Source of the DNA: Pseudomonas sp. UMAB-08
Lineage (GTDB): Bacteria > Pseudomonadota > Gammaproteobacteria > Pseudomonadales > Pseudomonadaceae
DNA: 64,000 nt
NCBI RefSeq assembly: GCF_900095225.1
Contig: NZ_LT607417.1
Location: 169,540-233,539, forward strand
Direction: 5' to 3'
A model generated the notes under the pieces. It did not search any database. It had not been told where the DNA came from and saw only the letters and a list, made by a program, of their open reading frames with translations. Position 1 is the first letter of the stretch, and each line of letters begins with the position of its first letter. Positions 10,067-18,298 of the stretch are shown here, piece after piece. The translations under genes were made by a program, and so were the position numbers.

Positions 10067-11536
10067 TTATTCAGTCAGCGAAGCGGTTGATGAGGTGTTC
10101 AGGCCTTGGCTTTCACCCTGAAAGCCTCCACCCAGTGCCTGCATCAACTGGATCGACAAATCGATTCGTTCGGCGTTGAGATCCGCCAGTTGGCGTTGTG
10201 ACTGGAGCAATTGCTGTTCAATGCTCAGCACATCGAGGTAGTTGCCTATCCCCGAGCCAAATCGTTGAACCACCGTGTTGTAGGAGTCTTGAGCGATGTC
10301 GGTGGCGCGTTGCTTGGCGTCGATCTGACCACCGATGGCACGCAGTTGAGAGAGCGTGTCGCTGACATCACCCAACGCCCGAACCAGGTTTTTGTTGTAC
10401 TGCGCGACGGCCAGGTCGTAATCGGCATCGCGAGCATCGAGATCGGCGCGCAGACGCCCGCCATCGAACAACGGCAAGGACACGGCAGGCGCGATATTGA
10501 AGAAGCGGCTGGCCGAACCGAACATCGCGTCACCCAGCAAAGACTCGGTGCCTGCGGCGGCACTGAGGTTCAGGTTCGGGTAAAAACGGGTTTTGCCAGC
10601 GACAATACTTTTGCTCGCGGCTTCCACCCGCCAACGCGCGGCCACCAGATCGGGACGACGCCCGAGCAGCTCAGCTGGCAGCGCCGACGGCAAGGCGACT
10701 GCGCTGGGCTGAAGAATAGTCGGGCGGGCGATGTCTTCACCCCGGTCCGGCCCTTTGCCCAGCAACACCGCCAAGGCTATTTTCGCGCTGTGCAGGCGTT
10801 TTGCCGCATTGATCAGTTGCTCTTCAGAACTGGCTTCGAGGCTTTCGGTCTGCTGGAACTGATAGCGACTGTCGATCCCGGACTTCAGACGACGGTTACC
10901 CAGCTCAAGCATTTGCTGGGTGCGTTTCAGGTCTTCAGCCGCCAGGTCATGGACCACATGGGCCTGACCAAGGTCGCTGTAGGCGCGGGCAACGTCGGCG
11001 GCGAGGGTCAGTTGCGCGGCTTGCCGATCGACTTCGGCGGCACGCGCCTGACCCAGGGCAGCTTCCCACGTGGCGCGTTGGCCGCCCCACAGGTCGAAGG
11101 TGTAATTGAAATTCACACCCAGATTACGCACGGTAGAGTAGGTGCCGCCCTCGCCTGTCGGGCTCTGATCGCTGGACAGACGTGACCGCGTGATACCCCC
11201 TTCAGCGTCGACAGTCGGCATCCGCGCGGCGTCGGCGGCATACGCCGTGGCACTGGCCTGATGCGCCCGGGCGCTGGCGATTTGCATGTCGGGGCTGTCG
11301 CGCAAGGCTTCGCGGATCAGACCATCAAGTTGCGGATCACCGAGGCTTTTCCACCAATCGCTTTTTGGCCAGGCGGCGGGCGACAACGTCACGCCATCGA
11401 GCGTCTGCGCGGCCTGGAGGTTTTTCGCATCCAGGCGTGTGCCTTCGGTGCCAAGACCACGGTAACTGGCGCACCCGGCCAGGCTCATGGCGAGAAACAC
11501 CAGACTCAATGAGGTCCGCAGGGTCACGTTACTCAT
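10067..11536 (-). CDS. Outer-membrane efflux lipoprotein, NodT/OprM family
   Basis: A TolC-like channel subunit of 489 residues. The N-terminus is a lipoprotein signal peptide with lipobox LAGC (Cys22). Two internally related outer-membrane efflux repeats follow, rich in helical Gln/Ala/Leu stretches. The start overlaps the marR stop by 4 nt (ATGA). It supplies the outer-membrane exit duct for the pump encoded by the next two genes. Confidence 0.92.
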   Translation of the reverse strand: MSNVTLRTSLSLVFLAMSLAGCASYRGLGTEGTRLDAKNLQAAQTLDGVTLSPAAWPKSDWWKSLGDPQLDGLIREALRDSPDMQIASARAHQASATAYAADAARMPTVDAEGGITRSRLSSDQSPTGEGGTYSTVRNLGVNFNYTFDLWGGQRATWEAALGQARAAEVDRQAAQLTLAADVARAYSDLGQAHVVHDLAAEDLKRTQQMLELGNRRLKSGIDSRYQFQQTESLEASSEEQLINAAKRLHSAKIALAVLLGKGPDRGEDIARPTILQPSAVALPSALPAELLGRRPDLVAARWRVEAASKSIVAGKTRFYPNLNLSAAAGTESLLGDAMFGSASRFFNIAPAVSLPLFDGGRLRADLDARDADYDLAVAQYNKNLVRALGDVSDTLSQLRAIGGQIDAKQRATDIAQDSYNTVVQRFGSGIGNYLDVLSIEQQLLQSQRQLADLNAERIDLSIQLMQALGGGFQGESQGLNTSSTASLTE

Positions 11537-12021
11537 TTCGCACCTGTCGCTTTAAAACCCAGGCGGGCAATGGTGATCTGATCATCGGCCGCTACCAGCA
11601 CCTTGGTCAGTATCTGCTCAAGGCTCTTCAGTTCGGCCGGTTCGAGCGCACCCAACAGCTCGTTCATGGCCTCGGCACCGATCTGCGGAAGCCGGTCCGA
11701 AAGCGTTTGTCCCTCTTCGGTCAACGCCAGATGTACCTGACGCCGATCAGTGTCCGAGCGGGTGCGGGTGATCAGCTCTTTTTGCTCAAGACGGTCCAGC
11801 ATGCGGGTCATTGAGCCACTGTCGAGCGACAGGTGACGGCACAGCTCGGCCGGGGTGTCGGCAGCAAACTGGGCAATGATAACCAGCACTTTAAACTGCG
11901 ATGCGGTCACACCGTAGGGCACCAGATGCGTGTCCAGCAGGCGGTCTTTGAGCGCGTTCGTGCGCCCGATCAACAGACCCATGAGACCGGAGTTGAAGTT
12001 GTCAGACGTGAAATGCTTCAT
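11533..12021 (-). CDS. MarR-family repressor of the efflux operon
   Basis: A 162-residue winged-helix regulator. The wing-like region, with SGSMTRMLDRLEQKELI followed by DRRQVHLALTEEG, is typical of MarR. It is the first gene of its own operon and is translationally coupled to the outer-membrane factor. Two identical palindromes CTGCCTAGGCAG in its promoter are its likely operators, giving autorepression relieved by a ligand. Confidence 0.93.
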   Translation of the reverse strand: MKHFTSDNFNSGLMGLLIGRTNALKDRLLDTHLVPYGVTASQFKVLVIIAQFAADTPAELCRHLSLDSGSMTRMLDRLEQKELITRTRSDTDRRQVHLALTEEGQTLSDRLPQIGAEAMNELLGALEPAELKSLEQILTKVLVAADDQITIARLGFKATGAK

Positions 12022-12036
12022 CGAGCCACCAAAAAG

Positions 12037-12048
12037 CTGCCTAGGCAG
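12037..12048 (-). promoter_or_regulatory. Putative MarR operator O1
   Basis: The perfect 12-bp palindrome CTGCCTAGGCAG lies downstream of the -10 box and 16 bp before the marR start codon. Its centre is exactly 30 bp from that of the second copy. Confidence 0.8.
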
Positions 12049-12060
12049 AGAGTTGGCGAA

Positions 12061-12088
12061 ATATTACTGCCTAGGCAGCGAATGTCAA
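12061..12088 (-). promoter_or_regulatory. marR operon promoter with operator O2 in the spacer
   Basis: On the minus strand a consensus -35 TTGACA (12083-12088) and -10 TAATAT (12061-12066) are 16 bp apart. The spacer holds the second perfect CTGCCTAGGCAG (12067-12078). A protein bound there would block RNA polymerase directly. Confidence 0.82.
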
Positions 12089-12125
12089 CGCATTAATTAG
12101 CAAGCTTACTAACTGAATGACAAAC

Positions 12126-12160
12126 GATCCCACTCTCACGACGACTCAAGAGAGGGGATC
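12126..12160 (-). terminator. Putative terminator of the ABC transporter operon
   Basis: The inverted repeat GATCCC-A-CTCTC / GAGAG-G-GGATC with a 12-nt loop lies 42 bp past the ATPase stop codon. The downstream T-run is short, so termination may be partial. Confidence 0.5.
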
Positions 12161-12202
12161 GATTGATAGCAGAGGGTCAACGAACGTGGAGGGACCGAGG
12201 CG

Positions 12203-13042
12203 TCAGTGCGCTTCTTCCAGTTCATCATGAAGCAGACCGAAAATTTCGCGCTTCATGTCGATGAATGAACGCTCCATGACCATGTCCAGAGTACGAGGAC
12301 GTTCGATCGGCACATCAAGAATCTGCTTGATACGCCCGGGGCGCGCGCCCATGACATAGACGCGATCACCCAATAGGATGGCTTCGTCAATGTCGTGGGT
12401 GACGAACAGTACGGTCTTTTTGCTATGCCCCCAAACCCGCAACAGCAATTGCTGCATCTGCAGGCGGGTCTGGCTGTCGAGTGCACCGAAGGGTTCATCC
12501 ATCAGCAAAATCTGCGGATCGTTGGCCAAGGCACGAGCAATGGCGACTCGTTGCATCATGCCGCCGGAGAGTTGTTTGGAGAAGTTGTCGGCAAACTGCG
12601 TCAACCCGACTTCGTTGAGGTAATAGTCGACGATTTCCTTGCGCTGGGCGGCGGGCATTTTCCGCCGTTTAAGGCCGAACTCGATGTTCTGCCGTACGGT
12701 TAACCATGGAAACAATGTATAGCCCTGAAAGACCATGCCGCGGTCGGCGCCCGGCCCTTCCACACGCTCACCGCCGACATAAATCTCGCCTTCCGTGGGC
12801 TCCGCCAGCCCTGCCGTGAGGTAGAGCAAGCTCGACTTGCCGCAGCCGGACGGCCCGACCAACACCGCGAACTGCTGGTCGGGAACCTCGAAGGAGACCT
12901 GCTCCAGCGCGGTGAAGGTGCCGCCACTGGGGCTTTGATAGCGCAGGCTGACATTGTCCACTTGCAAGCGTGGCGCAGCGTGCGATGAAGGCATGGCCGG
13001 TGGCGTGACAACACGTGGTTTCGCTGCAGTTACAGAGCCCAT
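12203..13042 (-). CDS. ABC importer ATPase (NitT/TauT family)
   Basis: 279 residues with Walker A GPSGCGKSS (63-71), signature LSGGM (about 157) and Walker B LLMDEPFGALD, as in TauB/SsuB. It powers uptake with the permease and binding protein encoded just upstream. The start ATG at 13042 has GAAGGTGG before it and overlaps the permease stop by 13 nt. The family imports taurine, alkanesulfonates, nitrate, aromatic acids or pyrimidine-like compounds; the substrate here is unassigned. It lies in an island with oxidative catabolic enzymes. Confidence 0.92.
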   Translation of the reverse strand: MGSVTAAKPRVVTPPAMPSSHAAPRLQVDNVSLRYQSPSGGTFTALEQVSFEVPDQQFAVLVGPSGCGKSSLLYLTAGLAEPTEGEIYVGGERVEGPGADRGMVFQGYTLFPWLTVRQNIEFGLKRRKMPAAQRKEIVDYYLNEVGLTQFADNFSKQLSGGMMQRVAIARALANDPQILLMDEPFGALDSQTRLQMQQLLLRVWGHSKKTVLFVTHDIDEAILLGDRVYVMGARPGRIKQILDVPIERPRTLDMVMERSFIDMKREIFGLLHDELEEAH

Positions 13043-13833
13043 GCGGCCACCTTCAGTCGTAGGAATCGGAACAGTTGATCGGTGATCAGCCCCAACAGGC
13101 CAATGATCGCAATCGCCAGGAAAATCACATCCACCTGGAAGCCACGCATGGCTTTCAGGCTCAAGTAACCCAAACCGCTGGAGGCGGCCACCAACTCGGC
13201 AACCACCAGGTAGGTCCAGGCCCAGCCCATGGTCACTCGCAGCGTATCGAGCACGCCCGGCAACGACGCCGGGGCGATCACATGCACCACCGCGTCCCGG
13301 CGGCTCGAACCCAGGGTGTAGGAGGCGTTGATCAAGTCCTTGGAAATGCCTTTGGACACGTCGGCGATCATCACCAGTTGCTGAAAGAACACCCCAAAAA
13401 TAATCACCGAGACCCGCTGCTCCAGACCGATCCCGATCCAGAGAATGAACAGCGGTACAAAGGACGTCACCGGTAAGTAGCGGATGAAGTTGACCATCGG
13501 TTCAAGGAACGCCTGAACAATACGAAAGCTGCCCATCAGCAAACCCAGGGGCACCGCCACCAGGGACGAGACGATGAACCCCACCATCACCACCTCCAAG
13601 CTGGCCCAGACATGCAGCCCAAGCGTGCCGTCACGGCTTAACCGCACTGCGGCGTCAAAAACCGCCCCCGGTGTCGGCAGAAACATGCCCGGCACCACGC
13701 CGCCGTATGACAATCCGGCCCACAGGCCGATCAATAACAGCCAGGCCAACCCGCCTGCACTCCAGATCAATTGCACCGGCAGCCCGGTCTTGGGCGTAAT
13801 ACAACGGTTCAGCCATGAATTGCGCTTGGACAT
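13030..13833 (-). CDS. ABC importer permease (NitT/TauT family)
   Basis: A 267-residue inner-membrane protein with about six helices. The EAA loop, around NASYTLGSSRRDAVVHV, contacts the ATPase. Strong AGGAGCT ribosome binding site. It is the middle gene of a binding protein-permease-ATPase operon read leftwards, 9 bp after the binding-protein gene. Confidence 0.92.
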   Translation of the reverse strand: MSKRNSWLNRCITPKTGLPVQLIWSAGGLAWLLLIGLWAGLSYGGVVPGMFLPTPGAVFDAAVRLSRDGTLGLHVWASLEVVMVGFIVSSLVAVPLGLLMGSFRIVQAFLEPMVNFIRYLPVTSFVPLFILWIGIGLEQRVSVIIFGVFFQQLVMIADVSKGISKDLINASYTLGSSRRDAVVHVIAPASLPGVLDTLRVTMGWAWTYLVVAELVAASSGLGYLSLKAMRGFQVDVIFLAIAIIGLLGLITDQLFRFLRLKVAAWAL

Positions 13834-13842
13834 GCTGAGCTC

Positions 13843-14829
13843 CTATCGCGGGGTAACAAACCGGCTGTCGACCAGGTCGTCATAGCTGACGTTGAAAGGC
13901 TTGCCCTGCAGCTCGCTGGCGGTTTCATTTGCCAGCTTGATCACGGTAGAGCCCTCACCCGGCTTGCCCGGCGAACCCAACAATTTCTCGCTCATGGCCT
14001 GATCGTAGAAACGCACACCTTTGGCGGCGGCAGCCAGCTCTGCAGGATCGGCCAGGTAACCGCCGACGCCCTTGGCCATGATGGTGTATGCCTCTGTCGG
14101 GTGGTCCTTGGTGTACTGCACCGCTTTGTACAAGCCCGCAACCAATGCCTTGACGTCACTCGGTTGTTTTTCGATGACGGAACAGTTGAGGGCTACCACG
14201 TCAACGATTACACCGGGGGTCGAGCTGCTGTCGATCAACACCTTGCCTTGTTGCTTGGAGCGCACCAATGAGAGATGCGGTTCCCACGTCACGGCAGCGG
14301 GCACACGACCGGCAATGAATGCGGTGGCGGCATCGTCAGCGGTCATGTTCTGCACGGTGATGTCGCTCATTTTCATGCCGTTCTTTTTCAACAGATAAGA
14401 CAGCCAGAACTGCGACACCGAACCTTCGTTCACCGCCACGGCTTTGCCCTTGAGCTCCTGCAGACTGTTGACCTCCTTGCCCACTAACACGCCATCGCCG
14501 CCATGGCTTTCATCGAGCGCGGCAACTGCTCTGAAGCAGAACTGCGGACGATACTTGAGCACTTCATCGAGGGTCGAGGCCGACCCGGAAAGCTTGCCCG
14601 AGGCTTGGGCGGCCATGTACATCGAGGCTTCTTCAATGACCGGCAATTCGACGGTCAGGCCGTTTTCCTTGAAGTAACCCAGTTCCTGGGCCAGGTACAA
14701 GGTGCCGTAGCCGACCCAGGTGGTATGACCGATAGACAGCGTTCCGGCCTGGGCGCTGGTGGCGACACCGACAGCGATGGCGGTCAGGGCAAGGGGACGA
14801 GCAATGCGTGTTAGCAAGGGCTTGATCAT
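13843..14829 (-). CDS. Periplasmic substrate-binding protein (SsuA/TauA/THI5-like)
   Basis: 328 residues with a clear Sec signal peptide ending ATSAQA at about residue 29. The mature part has the NMT1/SsuA-like fold signatures (GYFKENGLTVELPV near the start, then a hinge region GKAVAVNEGSVSQF). It captures the imported substrate in the periplasm and is the first gene of the importer operon. Its upstream region carries a 50-bp element shared with the aldehyde dehydrogenase operon, suggesting co-regulation of uptake and catabolism. Confidence 0.9.
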   Translation of the reverse strand: MIKPLLTRIARPLALTAIAVGVATSAQAGTLSIGHTTWVGYGTLYLAQELGYFKENGLTVELPVIEEASMYMAAQASGKLSGSASTLDEVLKYRPQFCFRAVAALDESHGGDGVLVGKEVNSLQELKGKAVAVNEGSVSQFWLSYLLKKNGMKMSDITVQNMTADDAATAFIAGRVPAAVTWEPHLSLVRSKQQGKVLIDSSSTPGVIVDVVALNCSVIEKQPSDVKALVAGLYKAVQYTKDHPTEAYTIMAKGVGGYLADPAELAAAAKGVRFYDQAMSEKLLGSPGKPGEGSTVIKLANETASELQGKPFNVSYDDLVDSRFVTPR

Positions 14830-14930
14830 GAAGGCACTCCCACAGTTATTGATTTAGTTTTGTCTTGCGGGGCAGTACGGCCAATGGCCTTGAACGGGTG
14901 CGACGTACGGTCTCTGATGGACCTTGAAGT

Positions 14931-14951
14931 GCCAGTCGTTGGCTGACTGGC
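14931..14951 (-). other. Leader hairpin upstream of the binding-protein gene
   Basis: GCCAGTC-7-GACTGGC is a perfect 7-bp inverted repeat about 100 bp before the start codon, between the shared upstream element and the gene. It lies in the likely 5' leader. Function unknown. Confidence 0.4.
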
Positions 14952-14980
14952 GTGGTCGATGTTGGCCTAAGCCAAGGGAT

Positions 14981-15030
14981 AGGAAAAATACTAAATATGT
15001 CTTTGCGAACGATGAAAAACCTCATCAGCC
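14981..15030 (-). promoter_or_regulatory. Shared upstream element, copy B (importer operon)
   Basis: This 50-bp segment aligns without gaps to 19867-19916 upstream of the aldehyde dehydrogenase, 39 of 50 positions identical. The blocks AGGAAAAATA, TAAATATGT, ATGAAAAA and CAGCC are conserved. The surrounding sequence is not alike, so it is probably a promoter or activator site. An inverted repeat TTGGC-CTAA-GCCAA (14962-14975) abuts it. The rest of the 14830-15165 gap shows only REP-like sequence near 15130-15180. Confidence 0.65.
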
Positions 15031-15165
15031 CGCACTGCAAAAGGGCGCCGTAACCGCCAATGCCCGGGGTGGGTGCGGTTTTGATAGAGGGGTATGCAGA
15101 ACACTACTTTTGCGAGTGAACCCGCTTCCGTTGAGGCTCGACAAAGCGCCTCCGCGAGAGCGAGT

Positions 15166-16830
15166 TTATTCGCGAATGGCGTGACGCGGCCTTCCTGAGA
15201 CGCTGCCTCCAGAACGCAAGCGGGCCTCCTCCCCATGCTCCTGCACGATCATCTCCGCAGCCTTCTCGCCGATCATGATGCACGGTGCATTGGTATTGCC
15301 GCTGACCAGTGTCGGCATGATCGAGGCATCGGCGACGCGTAGCTTGCTGAGACCATTGACCTTCAACTGGGGAGTGACCACGCTCATCGCGTCCACCCCC
15401 ATTTTGCAGGTGCCTACCGGATGGAACACCGTGGCTGCGTGTTGCCGGACGTACGCCAGCCATTGCTCGTCCGTCTGCACCTGATCACCCGGCAGTATTT
15501 CCTTGCCGCGCAGGCCGTCAAAGCTTGCGTCCGCGAGAATCCTGCGAGCCAGTTTCAGGCCCTCGATCAGTACCCGGGCGTCGTCCATGTCGTCGAGAAA
15601 GTTGTAATCCAGCTCAAGCTGGCGATTCTTGCCCAGACGCAGACTGCCGATGCTTTTGGGCCGCAGCACGCACGTGTGGATCGCGTAACCGTGCCCCCAT
15701 TCGAACAACCGACCGCGATGGCTGCGATAACCCGGCACAAAATGAAACTGCACATCCGGCAGCGCGTCCGCTAACGGCGTTCGCGCAAACCCGCCCGCCT
15801 CAACATAGTTGGTGGTGAGCCAGCCGGTTTTTCGCCAAAGGTACTTGAACGGCGACAGCAACACCGTGGGCAGCGACCCTAGGGAAAAGCCCAGCGTCAG
15901 CGGGCTCGGCGAGCGCACCGTGACCAACCCGTCGAGGTGATCCTGAAGGTTCTTGCCAACCCCGGGCAGGTCGACCTTAACGGCGATGCCGGCCGCTTCC
16001 AGCTGGGCTTTGGGCCCGACACCGGATTCCAGAAGAATCTGCGCCGAGCCGATTGTGCCCGCACACAGCAACACTTCCCGGCTGGCGCCAAGCCGCAACG
16101 ACTGGCCGTTCATTTCAACCAGCACGCCTTGCGCCGCGCCGTTCTCGATGACCAGCGAGCGCACCTGACAATCACTCAGCACCGTCAGGTTAGACCGCTG
16201 CAATATCGGGCCGACAAAAGCGCGATAACTGCTCAGGCGCTTCGCCTCTTTTTGCGTCAAGTTATAGAGGCCAGCGCCTTCGAGGGTCGCACCATTAAAG
16301 TCATCGTTGCGCCGTAAGCCTATGCGCCCGGCGGCTTTGACAAACAGTCGCGACAGCGGATTGGGATCACGCGCCGAATCAACGCACAGCTCGCCCTGGG
16401 TGCCGTGGTAGTTCAAGTCCTGGTCCAGCAGGTTGCGCTCGGATTTTTTGAACAGCGGCAGCACCTGCGCCCAACTCCAGCCGTGACAACCCAGTTGCGC
16501 CCAACGGTCGTAATCAGCTGATGCGCCACGGATGTAGATCATGCTGTTCATCGACGTCGAGCCGCCGAGCACCTTGCCTCGCGGGCAATGCAACGACCGG
16601 TCGTTGAGTTGTGCTTGCGGCGTGGAGTGGAAGTTCCAGCTGTAGGTCGGGCTTTTATAGAGCGTGATGGTCCCGGCTGGCGTCTGGATACGCGGGCTAT
16701 TGTCATGCCCACCGGCCTCGATCAGACATACCCGCCAGGCCGGGTTGGCACTCAAGCGGTTTGCCAGCACACAGCCCGAGGACCCCGCGCCGACAATAAT
16801 GAAATCGTACTGCTGTTCAGCGATGGTCAT
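15166..16830 (-). CDS. GMC-family FAD-dependent alcohol dehydrogenase/oxidase
   Basis: 554 residues. The N-terminal FAD-binding motif is GAGSSGCVLANRLS (14-27), followed by GMC signature GKVLGGSTSMNSM; the C-terminal catalytic His is in HPVGTCKMG and the paired NTNAP segment follows. It resembles choline dehydrogenase-like enzymes that oxidise a primary alcohol to an aldehyde. There is no export signal. It is the last gene of the ALDH-aminotransferase-GMC operon, 75 bp after the aminotransferase. The substrate is unknown; a related fold is used by pyridoxine 4-oxidase and polyethylene glycol dehydrogenase. Confidence 0.9.
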   Translation of the reverse strand: MTIAEQQYDFIIVGAGSSGCVLANRLSANPAWRVCLIEAGGHDNSPRIQTPAGTITLYKSPTYSWNFHSTPQAQLNDRSLHCPRGKVLGGSTSMNSMIYIRGASADYDRWAQLGCHGWSWAQVLPLFKKSERNLLDQDLNYHGTQGELCVDSARDPNPLSRLFVKAAGRIGLRRNDDFNGATLEGAGLYNLTQKEAKRLSSYRAFVGPILQRSNLTVLSDCQVRSLVIENGAAQGVLVEMNGQSLRLGASREVLLCAGTIGSAQILLESGVGPKAQLEAAGIAVKVDLPGVGKNLQDHLDGLVTVRSPSPLTLGFSLGSLPTVLLSPFKYLWRKTGWLTTNYVEAGGFARTPLADALPDVQFHFVPGYRSHRGRLFEWGHGYAIHTCVLRPKSIGSLRLGKNRQLELDYNFLDDMDDARVLIEGLKLARRILADASFDGLRGKEILPGDQVQTDEQWLAYVRQHAATVFHPVGTCKMGVDAMSVVTPQLKVNGLSKLRVADASIMPTLVSGNTNAPCIMIGEKAAEMIVQEHGEEARLRSGGSVSGRPRHAIRE

Positions 16831-16905
16831 AAGCGCTCTCTCAGATCCGTATCATGTTGCGACCGCATGGAGGGCAAGCCCGCGATACGGTCCGCAGGGC
16901 CGTCC

Positions 16906-18276
16906 TCAGAGCCGACCCAACTCCTCGGCGGTGCGGTCTACCGCACGCCGGGTTTTCTCGATCAGTTCATCGATTTCAGCGTGAGTAGCCACCAAGGCCG
17001 GGGCCATGATCATCCGCCCCAGCGTTGAGCGAATAATCACGCCTTCCTCAAAGCCCAGGGTCCGGCAGCGCCAGGCAATGTCGTTTTCATTGGCAAAGCG
17101 TTTGCGCGTGGCTTTGTCCTCGGCAAACTGCAAAGCCGCCAGCATCCCCACCCCCTGGATATCGCCCACCAACGGATGCGCGCTGAACACTTCGCGCAGA
17201 CACTGCTGCAGGTACGGGCCGATATCGGTTTTCACCCGACTGACTACGCCCTCGTCCCGCAACGCCTTGAGGTTGGCAATGGCGACCGCCGCTGCCACCG
17301 GGTGCCCGGAGTAGGTCAGGCCGTGAGCGAACACACCGCCCTGCTCCACCAACACTTCGGCCATGCGCCGGGACAGCACCAGGCCGCCCATGGGGATGTA
17401 GCCGGACGTCAGGCCTTTGGCGATTGACAGGGTGTCCGGTTCAAAACCGAAATATTCATGGGCGAACCATTCGCCGGTGCGACCGAAACCGCCGATCACT
17501 TCATCGGCACACAGCAGCACATCGTATTTGCGGCAGATGCGTTGAATCTCCGGCCAGTAGCTTTCAGGTGGAAAGATCATCCCGCCTGCGCCCTGGAACG
17601 GTTCGGCGACAAAGGCCGCCACCTTGTCCGCGCCCAACTCGAGAATCTTCTCTTCCAACTGCCGGGCGGCGCGCAGACCGAACTCGGCCGGGCTCAAATC
17701 GCCTTCGTGGGCATACCAGTAGGGTTCGTCAATGTGCGCGACGTCGGGGATCATCCCCCCCATCTCATGCATGAACTTCATGCCACCGAGCGCAGAACTG
17801 GCCAGGGTCGAACCGTGGTAACCGTTCCAGCGACCGATCATGATTTTCTTCTCGGGCTTACCGAGGATCGTCCAGTAACGCCGCACCGTGCGGATCAGTA
17901 CTTCGTTGGCCTCGGAGCCGGAGTTGGTATAGATCGCATGGCTGTAGTGGTCGGGCAACAGGCTGAACAGCAGTTCCGACAGCTCAATCACCGACGGGTG
18001 CGTGGTGTGGAAAAACAGGTTGTAGTACGGCAATTGCTCCAACTGCCGGGTGGCTGCGGCAGCCAGGTCCTTGCGCCCGTAACCCAGATTGGTGCACCAC
18101 AGCCCGGACATGCCGTCCAGGTAACGCTGACCATCGTTGTCCCACAAATTCAGGCGGTCCCCCCTGACCATCACGCGCGGCCCTTCAGCGTTCAAGGCCT
18201 TTTGATCGACAAACGCATGGATGTGGTGGGCGGCATCGGCTGCCTGGTAGTCGCGGGTTTCACGTTGGATCGTCAT
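16906..18276 (-). CDS. Class III aminotransferase, putative amine:pyruvate type
   Basis: A PLP enzyme of 456 residues. It shows NSGSEAN (PLP phosphate region), DEVIGGFGRTG (Asp to pyridine nitrogen) and SIAKGLTSGY with the Schiff-base lysine. The sequence strongly resembles putrescine/polyamine:pyruvate transaminases such as SpuC (NLFFHTTHPSVIEL, RWNGYHGSTLA). It would convert a primary amine to an aldehyde, matching the aldehyde dehydrogenase 22 bp upstream. Which amine is used cannot be read from sequence; histamine, putrescine or an amino-alcohol product are all possible. Confidence 0.9.
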   Translation of the reverse strand: MTIQRETRDYQAADAAHHIHAFVDQKALNAEGPRVMVRGDRLNLWDNDGQRYLDGMSGLWCTNLGYGRKDLAAAATRQLEQLPYYNLFFHTTHPSVIELSELLFSLLPDHYSHAIYTNSGSEANEVLIRTVRRYWTILGKPEKKIMIGRWNGYHGSTLASSALGGMKFMHEMGGMIPDVAHIDEPYWYAHEGDLSPAEFGLRAARQLEEKILELGADKVAAFVAEPFQGAGGMIFPPESYWPEIQRICRKYDVLLCADEVIGGFGRTGEWFAHEYFGFEPDTLSIAKGLTSGYIPMGGLVLSRRMAEVLVEQGGVFAHGLTYSGHPVAAAVAIANLKALRDEGVVSRVKTDIGPYLQQCLREVFSAHPLVGDIQGVGMLAALQFAEDKATRKRFANENDIAWRCRTLGFEEGVIIRSTLGRMIMAPALVATHAEIDELIEKTRRAVDRTAEELGRL

Positions 18277-18298
18277 CGCCAGATCTCCCTTTTTATAA

